Assembly (NCBI GenBank): GCA_030035585.1 | Contig: CM057464.1 | Span: forward strand, 26,491,465 to 26,555,464 | DNA length: 64,000 bases | Direction of reading: 5' to 3' | Source: Dugong dugon | Lineage: Eukaryota > Chordata > Mammalia > Sirenia > Dugongidae | In this document: positions 21,701 through 33,506 of the stretch, piece after piece | Layout of the letters: every line of letters begins with the position of its first letter | Numbering within the stretch: position 1 is the stretch's first letter | Translations under genes and position numbers: made by a program | The notes under the pieces: model-generated | Told to the model about the DNA's origin: nothing | Seen by the model: the letters and a program-made list of their open reading frames with translations, nothing else | The model's database searches: none

Positions 21701-24700
21701 TTCAGGGTTTATAGCATTCCGGGAGGCATTCTGTGCTGCCCGGCTGAATAGCACTTTATAGATGGTATCCCTAAAGGAGAAGGGAAACTGCGTTTCTCCC
21801 GTTCTGCAACACGGATGAGGCCAAACAGTAGTCGTGCTGAGTAAAAGCTTTGTTAGAAGCAAGTGTATGTTCCCCTTTCACCACATGAAAGAGAAAGCAA
21901 ATGCAGCGTTCTCCTTGAAGCTGCTTTCTGAAGCTACAGAAGTCTTCAATTACCTTAGAAGAAACAGTCCTCCAACCAGAAGCTACTTTCTCAAATGTTC
22001 TGTCAGTGGGAGAAGACTAGAGAGTGCGGGTCTAGAAAGTACAGGAATGCCCTGGTATGGAAAGGGAACTTTGCATAACAAGGAAGGAAGGTACTACTTG
22101 CTTTGAAAGGAAAACAGGCAGATTGTTTGCCTTCAGCTAGAGGATGGGAGAAGAAGTTCAGTTTTGCTGACTAAACCTTGTGTGCTTACCGCGAGCATAT
22201 AGCTTCTTCCCTGACTGAAGGAGAATGCAAGAGCTTGTTACTGTCAGTCTGAGGATGAACGGAGAACGATTCACTTGTTGTGTTAGAAAATCCCTCTGTG
22301 TTACATGCCTAAGAAAGTTGCCTGTACATTCTCTACCTGGAAATAGTGTATGACTTTTCTCCCTTTCTAGTTGTTGAAGGCGTTCAGGGTTTCTAGCATT
22401 CCGGGAGGCATTCTGTGCTGCCCGGCTGAATACCGCTTTATAGACGGTATCCCTAAAGGAGAAGGGAAACTACGTTTCTCCTGTTCTGCAACATGGATGA
22501 GGCCAAACAGTAGTCGTGCTGAGTAAAAGCTTTAGTTAGCAGGAAGAGTAAGTTCCCCTTTCACCACATGAAAGAGAAAGCAAAATGCAGCGTTCTCCTT
22601 CAAGCTGCTTAACTGAAGCTACTGAAGTATTCAGTTATGTTAGAAGAAAGAGTCCCCCAACAGAAGCTGCTTTCTCAAATGTTCTATCATTCGGAGAAGA
22701 CTGGAGAGTGTGGGCCTAGAAAGTATTGGAATGACCTGGTTTACAAAAGGGAACATTCCATAACAAGGAAGGAAGGTACTACTTTCTTTGAAAGGAAAAC
22801 AGGCAGATTGTTTGCTTTCAGCTAGAGGATGGCAGAATTTCAGTTTTGCTGACTAAACCTTGTGTGCTTACCGCGAGCATGTAGCTTCTTCCCTGACTGA
22901 AGGAGAATGCAAGAGCTTGTTACTGTCAGTCTGAGGATGAACGGAGAACGATTCACTTGTTGTGTTAGAAAATCCCTCTGTGTTATATGCCTAAGAAAGT
23001 TGCCTGTACATTCTCTACCTGGAAATAGTGTATGACTTTTCTCGCTTTCAAGTTGTTGAAGGTCTTCAGAGTTTATAGCATTCCGGGAGGCATTCTGTGC
23101 TGCCCGGCTGAAACCGCTTTACAGACGTTATACCTAAAGGAGAAGGGAAACTGCGTTTCTCCCGTTCGGCAACACGGATGAGGCCAAACAGTAGTCTTGC
23201 TGAGTAAAAGCTTTGTTAGAAGCAAGTGTAAGTTCCCCTTTCAGCACATGAAACAGAAAGCAAATGCAGCTTTCTCCTTGAAGCTGCTTTCTGAAGCTAC
23301 AGAAGTCTTCAGTTACCTTAGAAGAAACAGTCCTCCAACCAGAAGCTACTTTCTCTAATGTTCTGTCAGTGGGAGAAGACTGGAGAGTGCGGGTCTAGAA
23401 AGTACAGGAATGCCCTGGTATGGAAAGGGAACTTTGCATAACAAGGAAGGAAGGTACTACTTGCTTTGAAAGGAAAACAGGCAGATTGTTTGCCTTCAGC
23501 TAGAGGATGGCAGAAGAAGTTCAGTTTTGCTGACTAAACCTTGTGTGCTTACCGCGAGCATGTAGCTTCTTCCCTGACTGAAGGAGAATGCAACAGCTTG
23601 TTACTGAAAGTCTGAGGATGAACGGAGAACGATTCACTTGTTGTGTTAGAAAATCCCTCTGTGTTACATGCCTAAGAAAGTTGCCTGTACATTCTCTACC
23701 TGGAAATAGTGTATGACTTTTCTCGCTTTCAAGTTGTTGAAGGCCTTTAGGGTTTATAGCATTCCGGGAGGCATTCTCTGCTGCCCGACTGAAACCGCTT
23801 TACAGACGGTATCCCTAAAGGAGAAGGGAAACTGCGTTTCTCCCGTTCGGCAACAGGGATGAGGCCCAACAGTAGTCGTGCTGAGTAAAAGCTTTGTTAG
23901 AAGCAAGTGTAAGTTCCCCTTTCAGCACATGAAACAGAAAGCAAATGCAGCTTTCTCCTTGAAGCTGCTTTCTGAAGCTACAGAAGTCTTCAGTTACCTT
24001 AGAAGAAACAGTCCTCCAACCAGAAGCTACTTTCTCTAATGTTCTGTCAGTGGGAGAAGACTGGAGAGTGCGGGCCTAGAAAGTACAGGAATACCCTGCT
24101 ATGGAAAGGGAACTTTGCATAACAAGGAAGGAAGGTACTACTTGCTTTGAAAGGAAAACAGGCAGATTGTTTGCCTTCAGCTAGAGGATGGCAGAAGAAG
24201 TTCAGTTTTCCTGACTAAACCTTGTGTGCTTACCGCGAGCATGTAGCTTCTTCCCTGACTGAAGGAGAATGCAAGAGCTTGTTACTGTCAGTCTGAGGAT
24301 GAACGGAGAACGATTCACTTGTTGTGTTAGAAAACCCCTCTGTGTTACATGCCTAAGAAAGTTGCCTGTACATTCTCTAACTGGAAATAGTGTATGACTT
24401 TTCTCCCTTTCAAGTTGTTGAAGGCGTTCAGGGTTTCTAGCATTCCGGGAGGCATTCTGTGCTGCCCGGCTGAATACCGCTTTATAGACGGTATCCCTAA
24501 AGGAGAAGGGAAACTGCGTTTCTCCTGTTCTGCAACACGGATGAGGCCAAACAGTAGTCCTGCTGAGTAAAAGCTTTGTTAGCAGGAAGAGTAAGTTCCG
24601 CTTTCACCACTTGAAAGAGAAAGCAAAATGCAGCGTTCTCCTTCAAGCTGCTTAACTGAAGCTACTGAAGTATTCATTTATGTTAGAAGAAAGAGTCCGC

Positions 24701-25308
24701 CCAACAGAAGCTGCTTTCTCAAATGTTCTATCATTGGGAGAAGACTGGAGAGTGTGGGCCTAGAAAGTATTGGAATGACCTGGTTTACAAAGGGAACTTT
24801 GCATAACAAGGAAGGAAGGTACTACTTGCTTTGAAAGGAAAACAGGCAGATTGTTTGCTTTCAGCTAGAGGATGGCAGAATTTCAGTTTTGCTGACTAAA
24901 CCTTGTGTGCTTACAGCGAGCATGTAGCTTCTTCCCTGACTGAAGGAGAATGCAAGAGCTTGTTACTGTCAGTCTGAGGATGAACGGAGAACGATTCACT
25001 TGTTGTGTTAGAAAATCCCTCTGTGTTATATGCCTAAGAAAGTTGCCTGTACATTCTCTACCTGGAAATAGTGTATGACTTTTCTCGCTTTCAAGTTGTT
25101 GAAGGCGTTCAGGGTTTCTAGCATTCCGGGAGGCATTCTGTACTGCCCGGCTGAATACCGCTTTATAGACGGTATCCCTAAAGGAGAAGGGAAACTGCGT
25201 TTCTCCCGTTCTGCAACACGGATGAGGCCAAACAGAAGTCGTGCTGAGTAAAAGCTTTGTTAGCAGGAAGAGTAAGTTCCCCTTTCACCACATGAAAGAG
25301 AAAGCAAA
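15766..25308 (+). repeat. Satellite domain I continued: variant A-B dimers with larger duplications
   Basis: Monomer starts at 15766, 16446, 17130, 17812, 18495, 19177, 19860, 20539, 21221, 21901, 22585, 23264, 23945 and 24628. A and B alternate except for B-B at 23264 and 23945. 17130-18494 and 18495-19859 are near-identical tandem 1365-bp dimers sharing 'gagtcccccaacag' and 'aatggcgatcgaagc'. The dimer at 15766 recurs at 21221 (5455 bp away), sharing 'gtagatatttccctg' and 'cttttctcgatttc'. The monomer at 19860 recurs at 24628, sharing 'attcatttatgttag'. Confidence 0.9.
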
Positions 25309-27354
25309 ATGCAGCGTTCTCCTTCAAGCTGCTTAACTGAAGCTACTGAAGTATTCAGTTATGTTAGAAGAAAGAGTCCGCCCAACAGAAGCTGCTTTCT
25401 CAAATGTTGTATCATTCGGAGAAGACTGAAGAGTGTGGGCCTAGAAAGTATTGGAATGACCTGGTTTACAAAGGGAACTTTCCATAACAAGGAAGGAAGG
25501 TACTAATGGCTATCGAAGCAAAACAGGCCGATTGCTTGCCTTCAGCTAGAGGATGGCAGAAGAAGTTCAGTTTTGCTGACTAAATGTTGTGTGCTTATCG
25601 CGAGCACGTAGATTCTTCCCTGCCTCAAAGAGAAAGCAAGAGCTTGTTACTGTCAGTCTGAGGATGAACGGAGAACGATTCACTTGTTGTGTTAGAAAAT
25701 CCCTCTGTGTTATATGCCTAAGAAAGTTGCCTGTACATTCTCTACCTGGAAATAGTGTATGACTTTTCTCGCTTTCAAGTTGTTGAAGACCTTCAGGGTT
25801 TCTAGCATTCCGGGAGGCATTCTGTGCTGCCCGGCTGAAACCGCTTTACAGACGGTATCCCTAAAGGAGAAGGGAAACTGCGTTTCTCCCGTTCTGCAAC
25901 ACGGATGAGGCCAAACAGTAGTCGTGCTGAGTAAAAGCTTTGTTAGCAGGAAGAGTAAGTTCCCCTTTCACCACATGAAAGAGAAAGCAAAATGCAGCGT
26001 TCTCCTTCAAGGTGCTTAACTGAAGCTACTGAAGTATTCAGTTATGTTAGAAGAAAGAGTCCGCCCAACAGAAGCTTCTTTCTCAAATGTTCTGTCAGTG
26101 GGAGAAGACTGGAGAGTGGGGGCTGGAAAGTGTAGGAATGCCCTGGTATGGAAAGGGAACTTTGCATAACAAGGAAGGAAGGTACTACTTGCTTTGAAAG
26201 GAATACAGGCAGATTGTTTGCCTTAAGCTAGAGGATGGCAGAAGAAGTTCAGTTTTGCTGACTAAACTTTGTGTGCTTATCGCGAGCACGTAGATTCTTC
26301 CCTGCCTGAAAGAGAAAGCAAGAGCTTGTTACTGTCAGTGTGAGTATGAACGAACGATTCACTTGTTGTGTTAGAAAATCCCTCTGTGTTACATGCCTAA
26401 GAAAGTTGCCTGTACATTCTCTACCTGGAAATAGTGTATGACTTTTCTCCCTTTCAAGTTGTTGAAGGCGTTCAGGGTTTCTAGCATTCCGGGAAGCATT
26501 CTGTGCTGCCCGGCTGAAATCGCTTTACAGACGGTATCCCTAAAGGATAAGGGAAACTGCGTTTCTCCCGTTCTGCAACAAGGATGAGGCCAAACAGTAG
26601 TCGTGCTGAGTAAAAGCTTTGTTAGCAGGAAGAGTAAGTTCCCCTTTCACCACATGAAAGAGAAAGCAAAATGCAGCGTTCTCCTTCAAGCTGCTTAACT
26701 GAAGCTACTGAAGTATTCAATTATGTTAGAAGAAAGAGTCCGCCCAACAGAAGCTTCTTTCTCCAATGTTCTATCATTGGGAGAAGACTGGAGAGTGTGG
26801 GCCTAGAAAGTATTGGAATGACCTGGTTTACAAGGGGAACTTTCCATAACAAGGAAGGAAGGTACTACTTGCTTTGAAAGTAAAACAGACAGATTGTTTG
26901 CCTTCAGCAAGAGGATGGCAGAAGAAGTTCAGTTTTGCTGACTAAACCTTGTGTGCTTACCGCGAGCATGTAGCTTCTTCCCTGACTGAAGGAGAATGCA
27001 AGAGCTTGTTGCTGTCAGTCTGAGGATGAACGGAGAATGATTCACTTGTTGTGTTAGAAAATCCCTCTGTGTTACATGCCTAAGAAAGTTGCCTGTACAT
27101 TCTCTACCTGGAAATAGTGTATGACTTTTCTCGCTTTCAAGTTGTTGAAGGCGTTCAGGGTTTCTAGCATTCCTGGAGGCATTCTGTGCTGCCCGGCTGA
27201 ATACCGCTTTATAGACGGTATCCCTAAAGGAGAAGGGAAACTGCGTTTCTCCCGTTCTGCAACACGGATGAGGCCAAACAGTAGTCTTGCTGAGTAAAAG
27301 CTTTGTTAGAAGTAAGTGTAAGTTCCCCTTTCACCACATGAAAGAGAAAGGAAA
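25309..27354 (+). repeat. Start of HOR domain: R-U-V trimer before the first P monomer
   Basis: R (25309) has 'tgttgtatcattcggag' and 'aatggctatcgaagc'. U (25992) has 'gggggctggaaag' and a short 'gaacgaacgattc'. V (26671) has 'ctttctccaatgttc' and 'gaaagtaaaacagac'. This order closes every later HOR copy except the last two, which are modified, so the block reads as the end of an upstream HOR grafted onto the dimer domain. Confidence 0.88.
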
Positions 27355-30300
27355 ATGCAGCATCCTCCTTCAAGCTGCTTAACTGAAGCTACTGAAGTAT
27401 TCAGTTATGTTAGAAGAAAGAGTCTGCCCAACAAAAGCTTCTTTCTCAAACGTTCTGACAGTGGGAAAAGACTGTATAGTGTGAGCCTAGAACGTATTGG
27501 AATGCCCTGGTTTTCAAAGGGAACTTTCGATAACAAGGGTGGAAGGAAGGTAGTAATGGCTTTCCAAGCAAAACAGGCAGATTGTTTGCCTTCAGCTAGA
27601 GGATGGCAGAAGAAGTTCACGTTTGCTGACTAAACGTTGTGTGCTTTTCGCGAGCACGTACATTCTTCCCTGTCTGAAAGAGAAAGCAAGAGCTTGTTAC
27701 TGTCAGTCTGAGGATGAAGGGAGAACAATTCACTTCTTGTGTTAGAAAATCCCTCAGTGTTACAGGGCTATGAAAATTGCCTGTACATTCCCTACCTCGA
27801 AACAGTGTATGACTTTTCTCCCTATCAAGTAGTTGAAGCCGTTCAGGTTTTAAACCCTTCACGGAGGCATTCTCTGCTGCGCAGCTGAGAATAAATCTTT
27901 ACAGACGGTATCCCTAAAGCAAAAGGGAACATGCGTATCTCCCGTTCTGGAAGAGGAATGAGGCAAAACCATAGCTGTGCTGAGTAAAAACTTTGTTAGC
28001 AACTAGTGTATGTTCTCAGTTCACCACATGAAAGAGAGAGCAAAATGCAGGGTTCTCCTTGAAGCTGCTTAACTGAAGCTACTGAAGTATTCAGTTATGT
28101 TAGAAGAAAGAGTCCGCCCAACAGAAGCTGCTTTCTCAAATGTTCTATCAGTGGGAGAAGATTGGAGAGTGTGGGCCTAGATAGTATTGGAATGCCCTAG
28201 TTTTCAAAGGGAACTTTTCATAACAAAGAACGAAGGTACTAATGGCTTTCCAAGCAAAACAGGCAGATTGTTTGCCTTCAGCTAGAGGATGGCAGAAGAA
28301 GTTCAGTTTTGCTGACTAAACCTTGTGTGCTTACCGCGAGCATGTAGCTTCTTCCCTGACTGAAGGAGAATGCAAGAGCTTGTTACTGTCAGTCTGAGGA
28401 TGAACGGAGAACGATTCACTTGTTGTGTTAGAAAATACCTCTGTGTTACATGCCTAAGAAAGTTGCCTGTACATTCTCTACCTGGAAATAGTGTATGACT
28501 TTTCTCGCTTTCAAGTTGTTGAAGGCGTTCAGGGTTTCTAGCATTCCGGGAGGCATTCTGTGCTGCCCGGCTGAATACCGCTTTATAGACGGTATCCCTA
28601 AAGGAGAAGGGAAACTGCGTTTCTCCTGTTCTGCAACACGGATGAGGCCAAACAGTAGTCCTGCTGAGTAAAAGCTTTGTTAGCAGGACGAGTAAGTTCC
28701 CCTTTCACCACATGAAAGAGAAAGCAAAATGCAGCGTTCTCCTTCAAGCTGCTTAACTGAAGCTACTGAAGTATTCAGTTATGTTAGAAGAAAGAGTCCG
28801 CCCAACAGAAGCTGCTTTCTCAAATGTTGTATCATTCGGAGAAGACTGGAGAGTGTGGGCCTAGAAAGTATTGGAATGACCTGGTTTACAAAGGGAACTT
28901 TCCATAACAAGGAAGGAAGGTACTAATGGCTATCGAAGCAAAACAGGCCGATTGCTTGCCTTCAGCTAGAGGATGGCAGAAGAAGTTCAGTTTTGCTGAC
29001 TAAACTTTGTGTGCTTATCGCGAGCACGTAGATTCTTCCCTGCCTCAAAGAGAAAGCAAGAGCTTGTTACTGTCAGTCTGAGGATGAACGGAGAACGATT
29101 CACTTGTTGTGTTAGAAAATCCCTCTGTGTTATATGCCTAAGAAAGTTGCCTGTACATTCTCTACCTGGAAATAGTGTATGACTTTTCTCGCTTTCAAGT
29201 TGTTGAAGGCGTTCAGGGTTTCTAGCATTCCGGGAGGCATTCTGTGCTGCCCGGCTGAAACCGCTTTACAGACGGTATCCCTAAAGGAGAAGGGAAACTG
29301 CGTTTCTCCCGTTCGGCAACAGGGATGAGGCCAAACAGTAGTCGTGCTGAGTAAAAGCTTTGTTAGAAGCAAGTGTAAGTTCCCCTTCAGCACATGAAAG
29401 AGAAAGCAAATGCAGCGTTCTCCTTGAAGCTGCTTTCTGAAGCTACAGAAGTCTTCAGTTACCTTAGAAGAAACAGTCCTCCAACCAGAAGCTACTTTCT
29501 CAAATGTTCTGTCAGTGGGAGAAGACTGGAGAGTGTGGGCCTAGATAGTATTGGAATGCCCTAGTTTTCAAAGGGAACTTTTCATAACAAAGAACGAAGG
29601 TACTAATGGCTTTCCAAGCAAAACAGGCAGATTGTTTGCCTTCAGCTAGAGGATGGCAGAAGAAGTTCAGTTTTGCTGACTAAACCTTGTGTGCTTACCG
29701 CGAGCATGTAGCTTCTTCCCTGACTGAAGGAGAATGCAAGAGCTTGTTACTGTCAGTCTGAGGATGAACGGAGAACGATTCACTTGTTGTGTTAGAAAAT
29801 CCCTCTGTGTTACATGCCTAAGAAAGTTGCCTGTACATTCTCTACCTGGAAATAGTGTATGACTTTTCTCGCTTTCAAGTTGTTGAAGGCGTTCAGGGTT
29901 TCTAGCATTCCGGGAGGCATTCTGTGCTGCCCGGCTGAATACCGCTTTATAGACGGTATCCCTAAAGGAGAAGGGAAACTGCGTTTCTCCTGTTCTGCAA
30001 CACGGATGAGGCCAAACAGTAGTCCTGCTGAGTAAAAGCTTTGTTAGCAGGACGAGTAAGTTCCCCTTTCACCACATGAAAGAGAAAGCAAAATGCAGCG
30101 TTCTCCTTCAAGCTGCTTAACTGAAGCTACTGAAGTATTCACTTATATTAGAAGAAAGAGTCCGCCCAACAGAAGCTGCTTTCTCAAATGTTCTATCAGT
30201 GGGAGAAGATTGGAGAGTGTGGGCCTAGATATTATTGGAATGCCCTAGTTTTCAAAGGGAACTTTTCATAACAAAGAACGAAGGTACTAATGTCTTTCCA

Positions 30301-33300
30301 AGCAAAACAGGCAGATTGTTTGCCTTCAGCTAGAGGATGGCAGAAGAAGTTCAGTTTTGCTGACTAAACCTTGTGTGCTTACCGCGAGCATGTAGCTTCT
30401 TCCCTGACTGAAGGAGAATGCAAGAGCTTGTTACTGTCAGTCTGAGGATGAACGGAGAACGATTCACTTGTTGTGTTAGAAAATCCCTCTGTGTTACATG
30501 CCTAAGAAAGTTGCCTGTACATTCTCTACCTGGAAATAGTGTATGACTTTTCTCGCTTTCAAGTTGTTGAAGGCGTTCAGGGTTTCTAGCATTCCGGGAG
30601 GCATTCTGTGCTGCCCGGCTGAATACCGCTTTATAGACGGTATCCCTAAAGGAGAAGGGAAACTGCGTTTCTCCTGTTCTGCAACACGGATGAGGCCAAA
30701 CAGTAGTCCTGCTGAGTAAAAGCTTTGTTAGCAGGACGAGTAAGTTCCCCTTTCACCACATGAAAGAGAAAGCAAAATGCAGCGTTCTCCTTCAAGCTGC
30801 TTAACTGAAGCTACTGAAGTATTCACTTATATTAGAAGAAAGAGTCCGCCCAACAGAAGCTGCTTTCTCAAATGTTCTATCAGTGGGAGAAGATTGGAGA
30901 GTGTGGGCATAGATAGTATTGGAATGCCCTAGTTTTCAAAGGGAACTTTTCATAACAAAGAACGAAGGTACTAATGTCTTTCCAAGCAAAACAGGCAGAT
31001 TGTTTGCCTTCAGCTAGAGGATGGCAGAAGAAGTTCAGTTTTGCTGACTAAACCTTGTGTGCTTACCGCGAGCATGTAGCTTCTTCCCTGACTGAAGGAG
31101 AATGCAAGAGCTTGTTACTGTCAGTCTGAGGATGAACGGAGAACGATTCACTTGTTGTGTTAGAAAATCCCTCTGTGTTACATGCCTAAGAAAGTTGCCT
31201 GTACATTCTCTACCTGGAAATAGTGTATGACTTTTCTCGCTTTCAAGTTGTTGAAGGCGTTCAGGGTTTCTAGCATTCCGGGAGGCATTCTGTGCTGCCC
31301 GGCTGAATACCGCTTTATAGACGGTATCCCTAAAGGAGAAGGGAAACTGCGTTTCTCCTGTTCTGCAACACGGATGAGGCCAAACAGTAGTCCTGCTGAG
31401 TAAAAGCTTTGTTAGCAGGACGAGTAAGTTCCCCTTTCACCACATGAAAGAGAAAGCAAAATGCAGCGTTCTCCTTCAAGCTGCTTAACTGAAGCTACTG
31501 AAGTATTCAGTTATGTTAGAAGAAAGAGTCCGCCCAACAGAAGCTGCTTTCTCAAATGTTGTATCATTCGGAGAAGACTGGAGAGTGTGGGCCTAGAAAG
31601 TATTGGAATGACCTGGTTTACAAAGGGAACTTTCCATAACAAGGAAGGAAGGTACTAATGGCTATCGAAGCAAAACAGGCCGATTGCTTGCCTTCAGCTA
31701 GAGGATGGCAGAAGAAGTTCAGTTTTGCTGACTAAACTTTGTGTGCTTATCGCGAGCACGTAGATTCTTCCCTGCCTCAAAGAGAAAGCAAGAGCTTGTT
31801 ACTGTCAGTCTGAGGATGAACGGAGAACGATTCACTTGTTGTGTTAGAAAATCCCTCTGTGTTATATGCCTAAGAAAGTTGCCTGTACATTCTCTACCTG
31901 GAAATAGTGTATGACTTTTCTCGCTTTCAAGTTGTTGAAGACCTTCAGGGTTTCTAGCATTCCGGGAGGCATTCTGTGCTGCCCGGCTGAAACCGCTTTA
32001 CAGACGGTATCCCTAAAGGAGAAGGGAAACTGCGTTTCTCCCGTTCTGCAACACGGATGAGGCCAAACAGTAGTCGTGCTGAGTAAAAGCTTTGTTAGCA
32101 GGAAGAGTAAGTTCCCCTTTCACCACATGAAAGAGAAAGCAAAATGCAGCGTTCTCCTTCAAGGTGCTTAACTGAAGCTACTGAAGTATTCAGTTATGTT
32201 AGAAGAAAGAGTCCGCCCAACAGAAGCTTCTTTCTCAAATGTTCTGTCAGTGGGAGAAGACTGGAGAGTGGGGGCTCGAAAGTGTAGGAATGCCCTGGTA
32301 TGGAAAGGGAACTTTGCATAACAAGGAAGGAAGGTACTACTTGCTTTGAAAGGAATACAGGCAGATTGTTTGCCTTAAGCTAGAGGATGGCAGAAGAAGT
32401 TCAGTTTTGCTGACTAAACTTTGTGTGCTTATCGCGAGCACGTAGATTCTTCCCTGCCTGAAAGAGAAAGCAAGAGCTTGTTACTGTCAGTGTGAGTATG
32501 AACGAACGATTCACTTGTTGTGTTAGAAAATCCCTCTGTGTTACATGCCTAAGAAAGTTGCCTGTACATTCTCTACCTGGAAATAGTGTATGACTTTTCT
32601 CCCTTTCAAGTTGTTGAAGGCGTTCAGGGTTTCTAGCATTCCGGGAAGCATTCTGTGCTGCCCGGCTGAAATCGCTTTACAGACGGTATCCCTAAAGGAT
32701 AAGGGAAACTGCGTTTCTCCCGTTCTGCAACAAGGATGAGGCCAAACAGTAGTCGTGCTGAGTAAAAGCTTTGTTAGCAGGAAGAGTAAGTTCCCCTTTC
32801 ACCACATGAAAGAGAAAGCAAAATGCAGCGTTCTCCTTCAAGCTGCTTAACTGAAGCTACTGAAGTATTCAATTATGTTAGAAGAAAGAGTTCGCCCAAC
32901 AGAAGCTTCTTTCTCCAATGTTCTATCATTGGGAGAAGACTGGAGAGTGTGGGCCTAGAAAGTATTGGAATGACCTGGTTTACAAGGGGAACTTTCCATA
33001 ACAAGGAAGGAAGGTACTACTTGCTTTGAAAGTAAAACAGACAGATAGTTTGCCTTCAGCAAGAGGATGGCAGAAGAAGTTCAGTTTTGCTGACTAAACC
33101 TTGTGTGCTTACCGCGAGCATGTAGCTTCTTCCCTGACTGAAGGAGAATGCAAGAGCTTGTTGCTGTCAGTCTGAGGATGAACGGAGAACGATTCACTTG
33201 TTGTGTTAGAAAATCCCTCTGTGTTACATGCCTAAGAAAGTTGCCTGTACATTCTCTACCTGGAAATAGTGTATGACTTTTCTCGCTTTCAAGTTGTTGA

Positions 33301-33506
33301 AGGCGTTCAGGGTTTCTAGCATTCCTGGAGGCATTCTGTGCTGCCCGGCTGAATACCGCTTTATAGACGGTATCCCTAAAGGAGAAGGGAAACTGCGTTT
33401 CTCCCGTTCTGCAACACGGATGAGGCCAAACAGTAGTCTTGCTGAGTAAAAGCTTTGTTAGAAGCAAGTGTAAGTTCCCCTTTCACCACATGAAAGAGAA
33501 AGGAAA
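27355..33506 (+). repeat. HOR copy 1: 9-mer P-Q-R-S-T-T-R-U-V (6152 bp)
   Basis: Monomer starts: P 27355, Q 28045, R 28729, S 29410, T 30093, T 30777, R 31461, U 32144, V 32823. P is the most diverged class ('gcagcatcctcc', 'gactgtatagtgtgagcc', 690 bp). Q has 'gcagggttctcc' and 'gatagtattggaatgccc'. S starts B-like and ends Q-like. T has 'cacttatattagaag' and 'actaatgtctttcc'. Confidence 0.92.
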
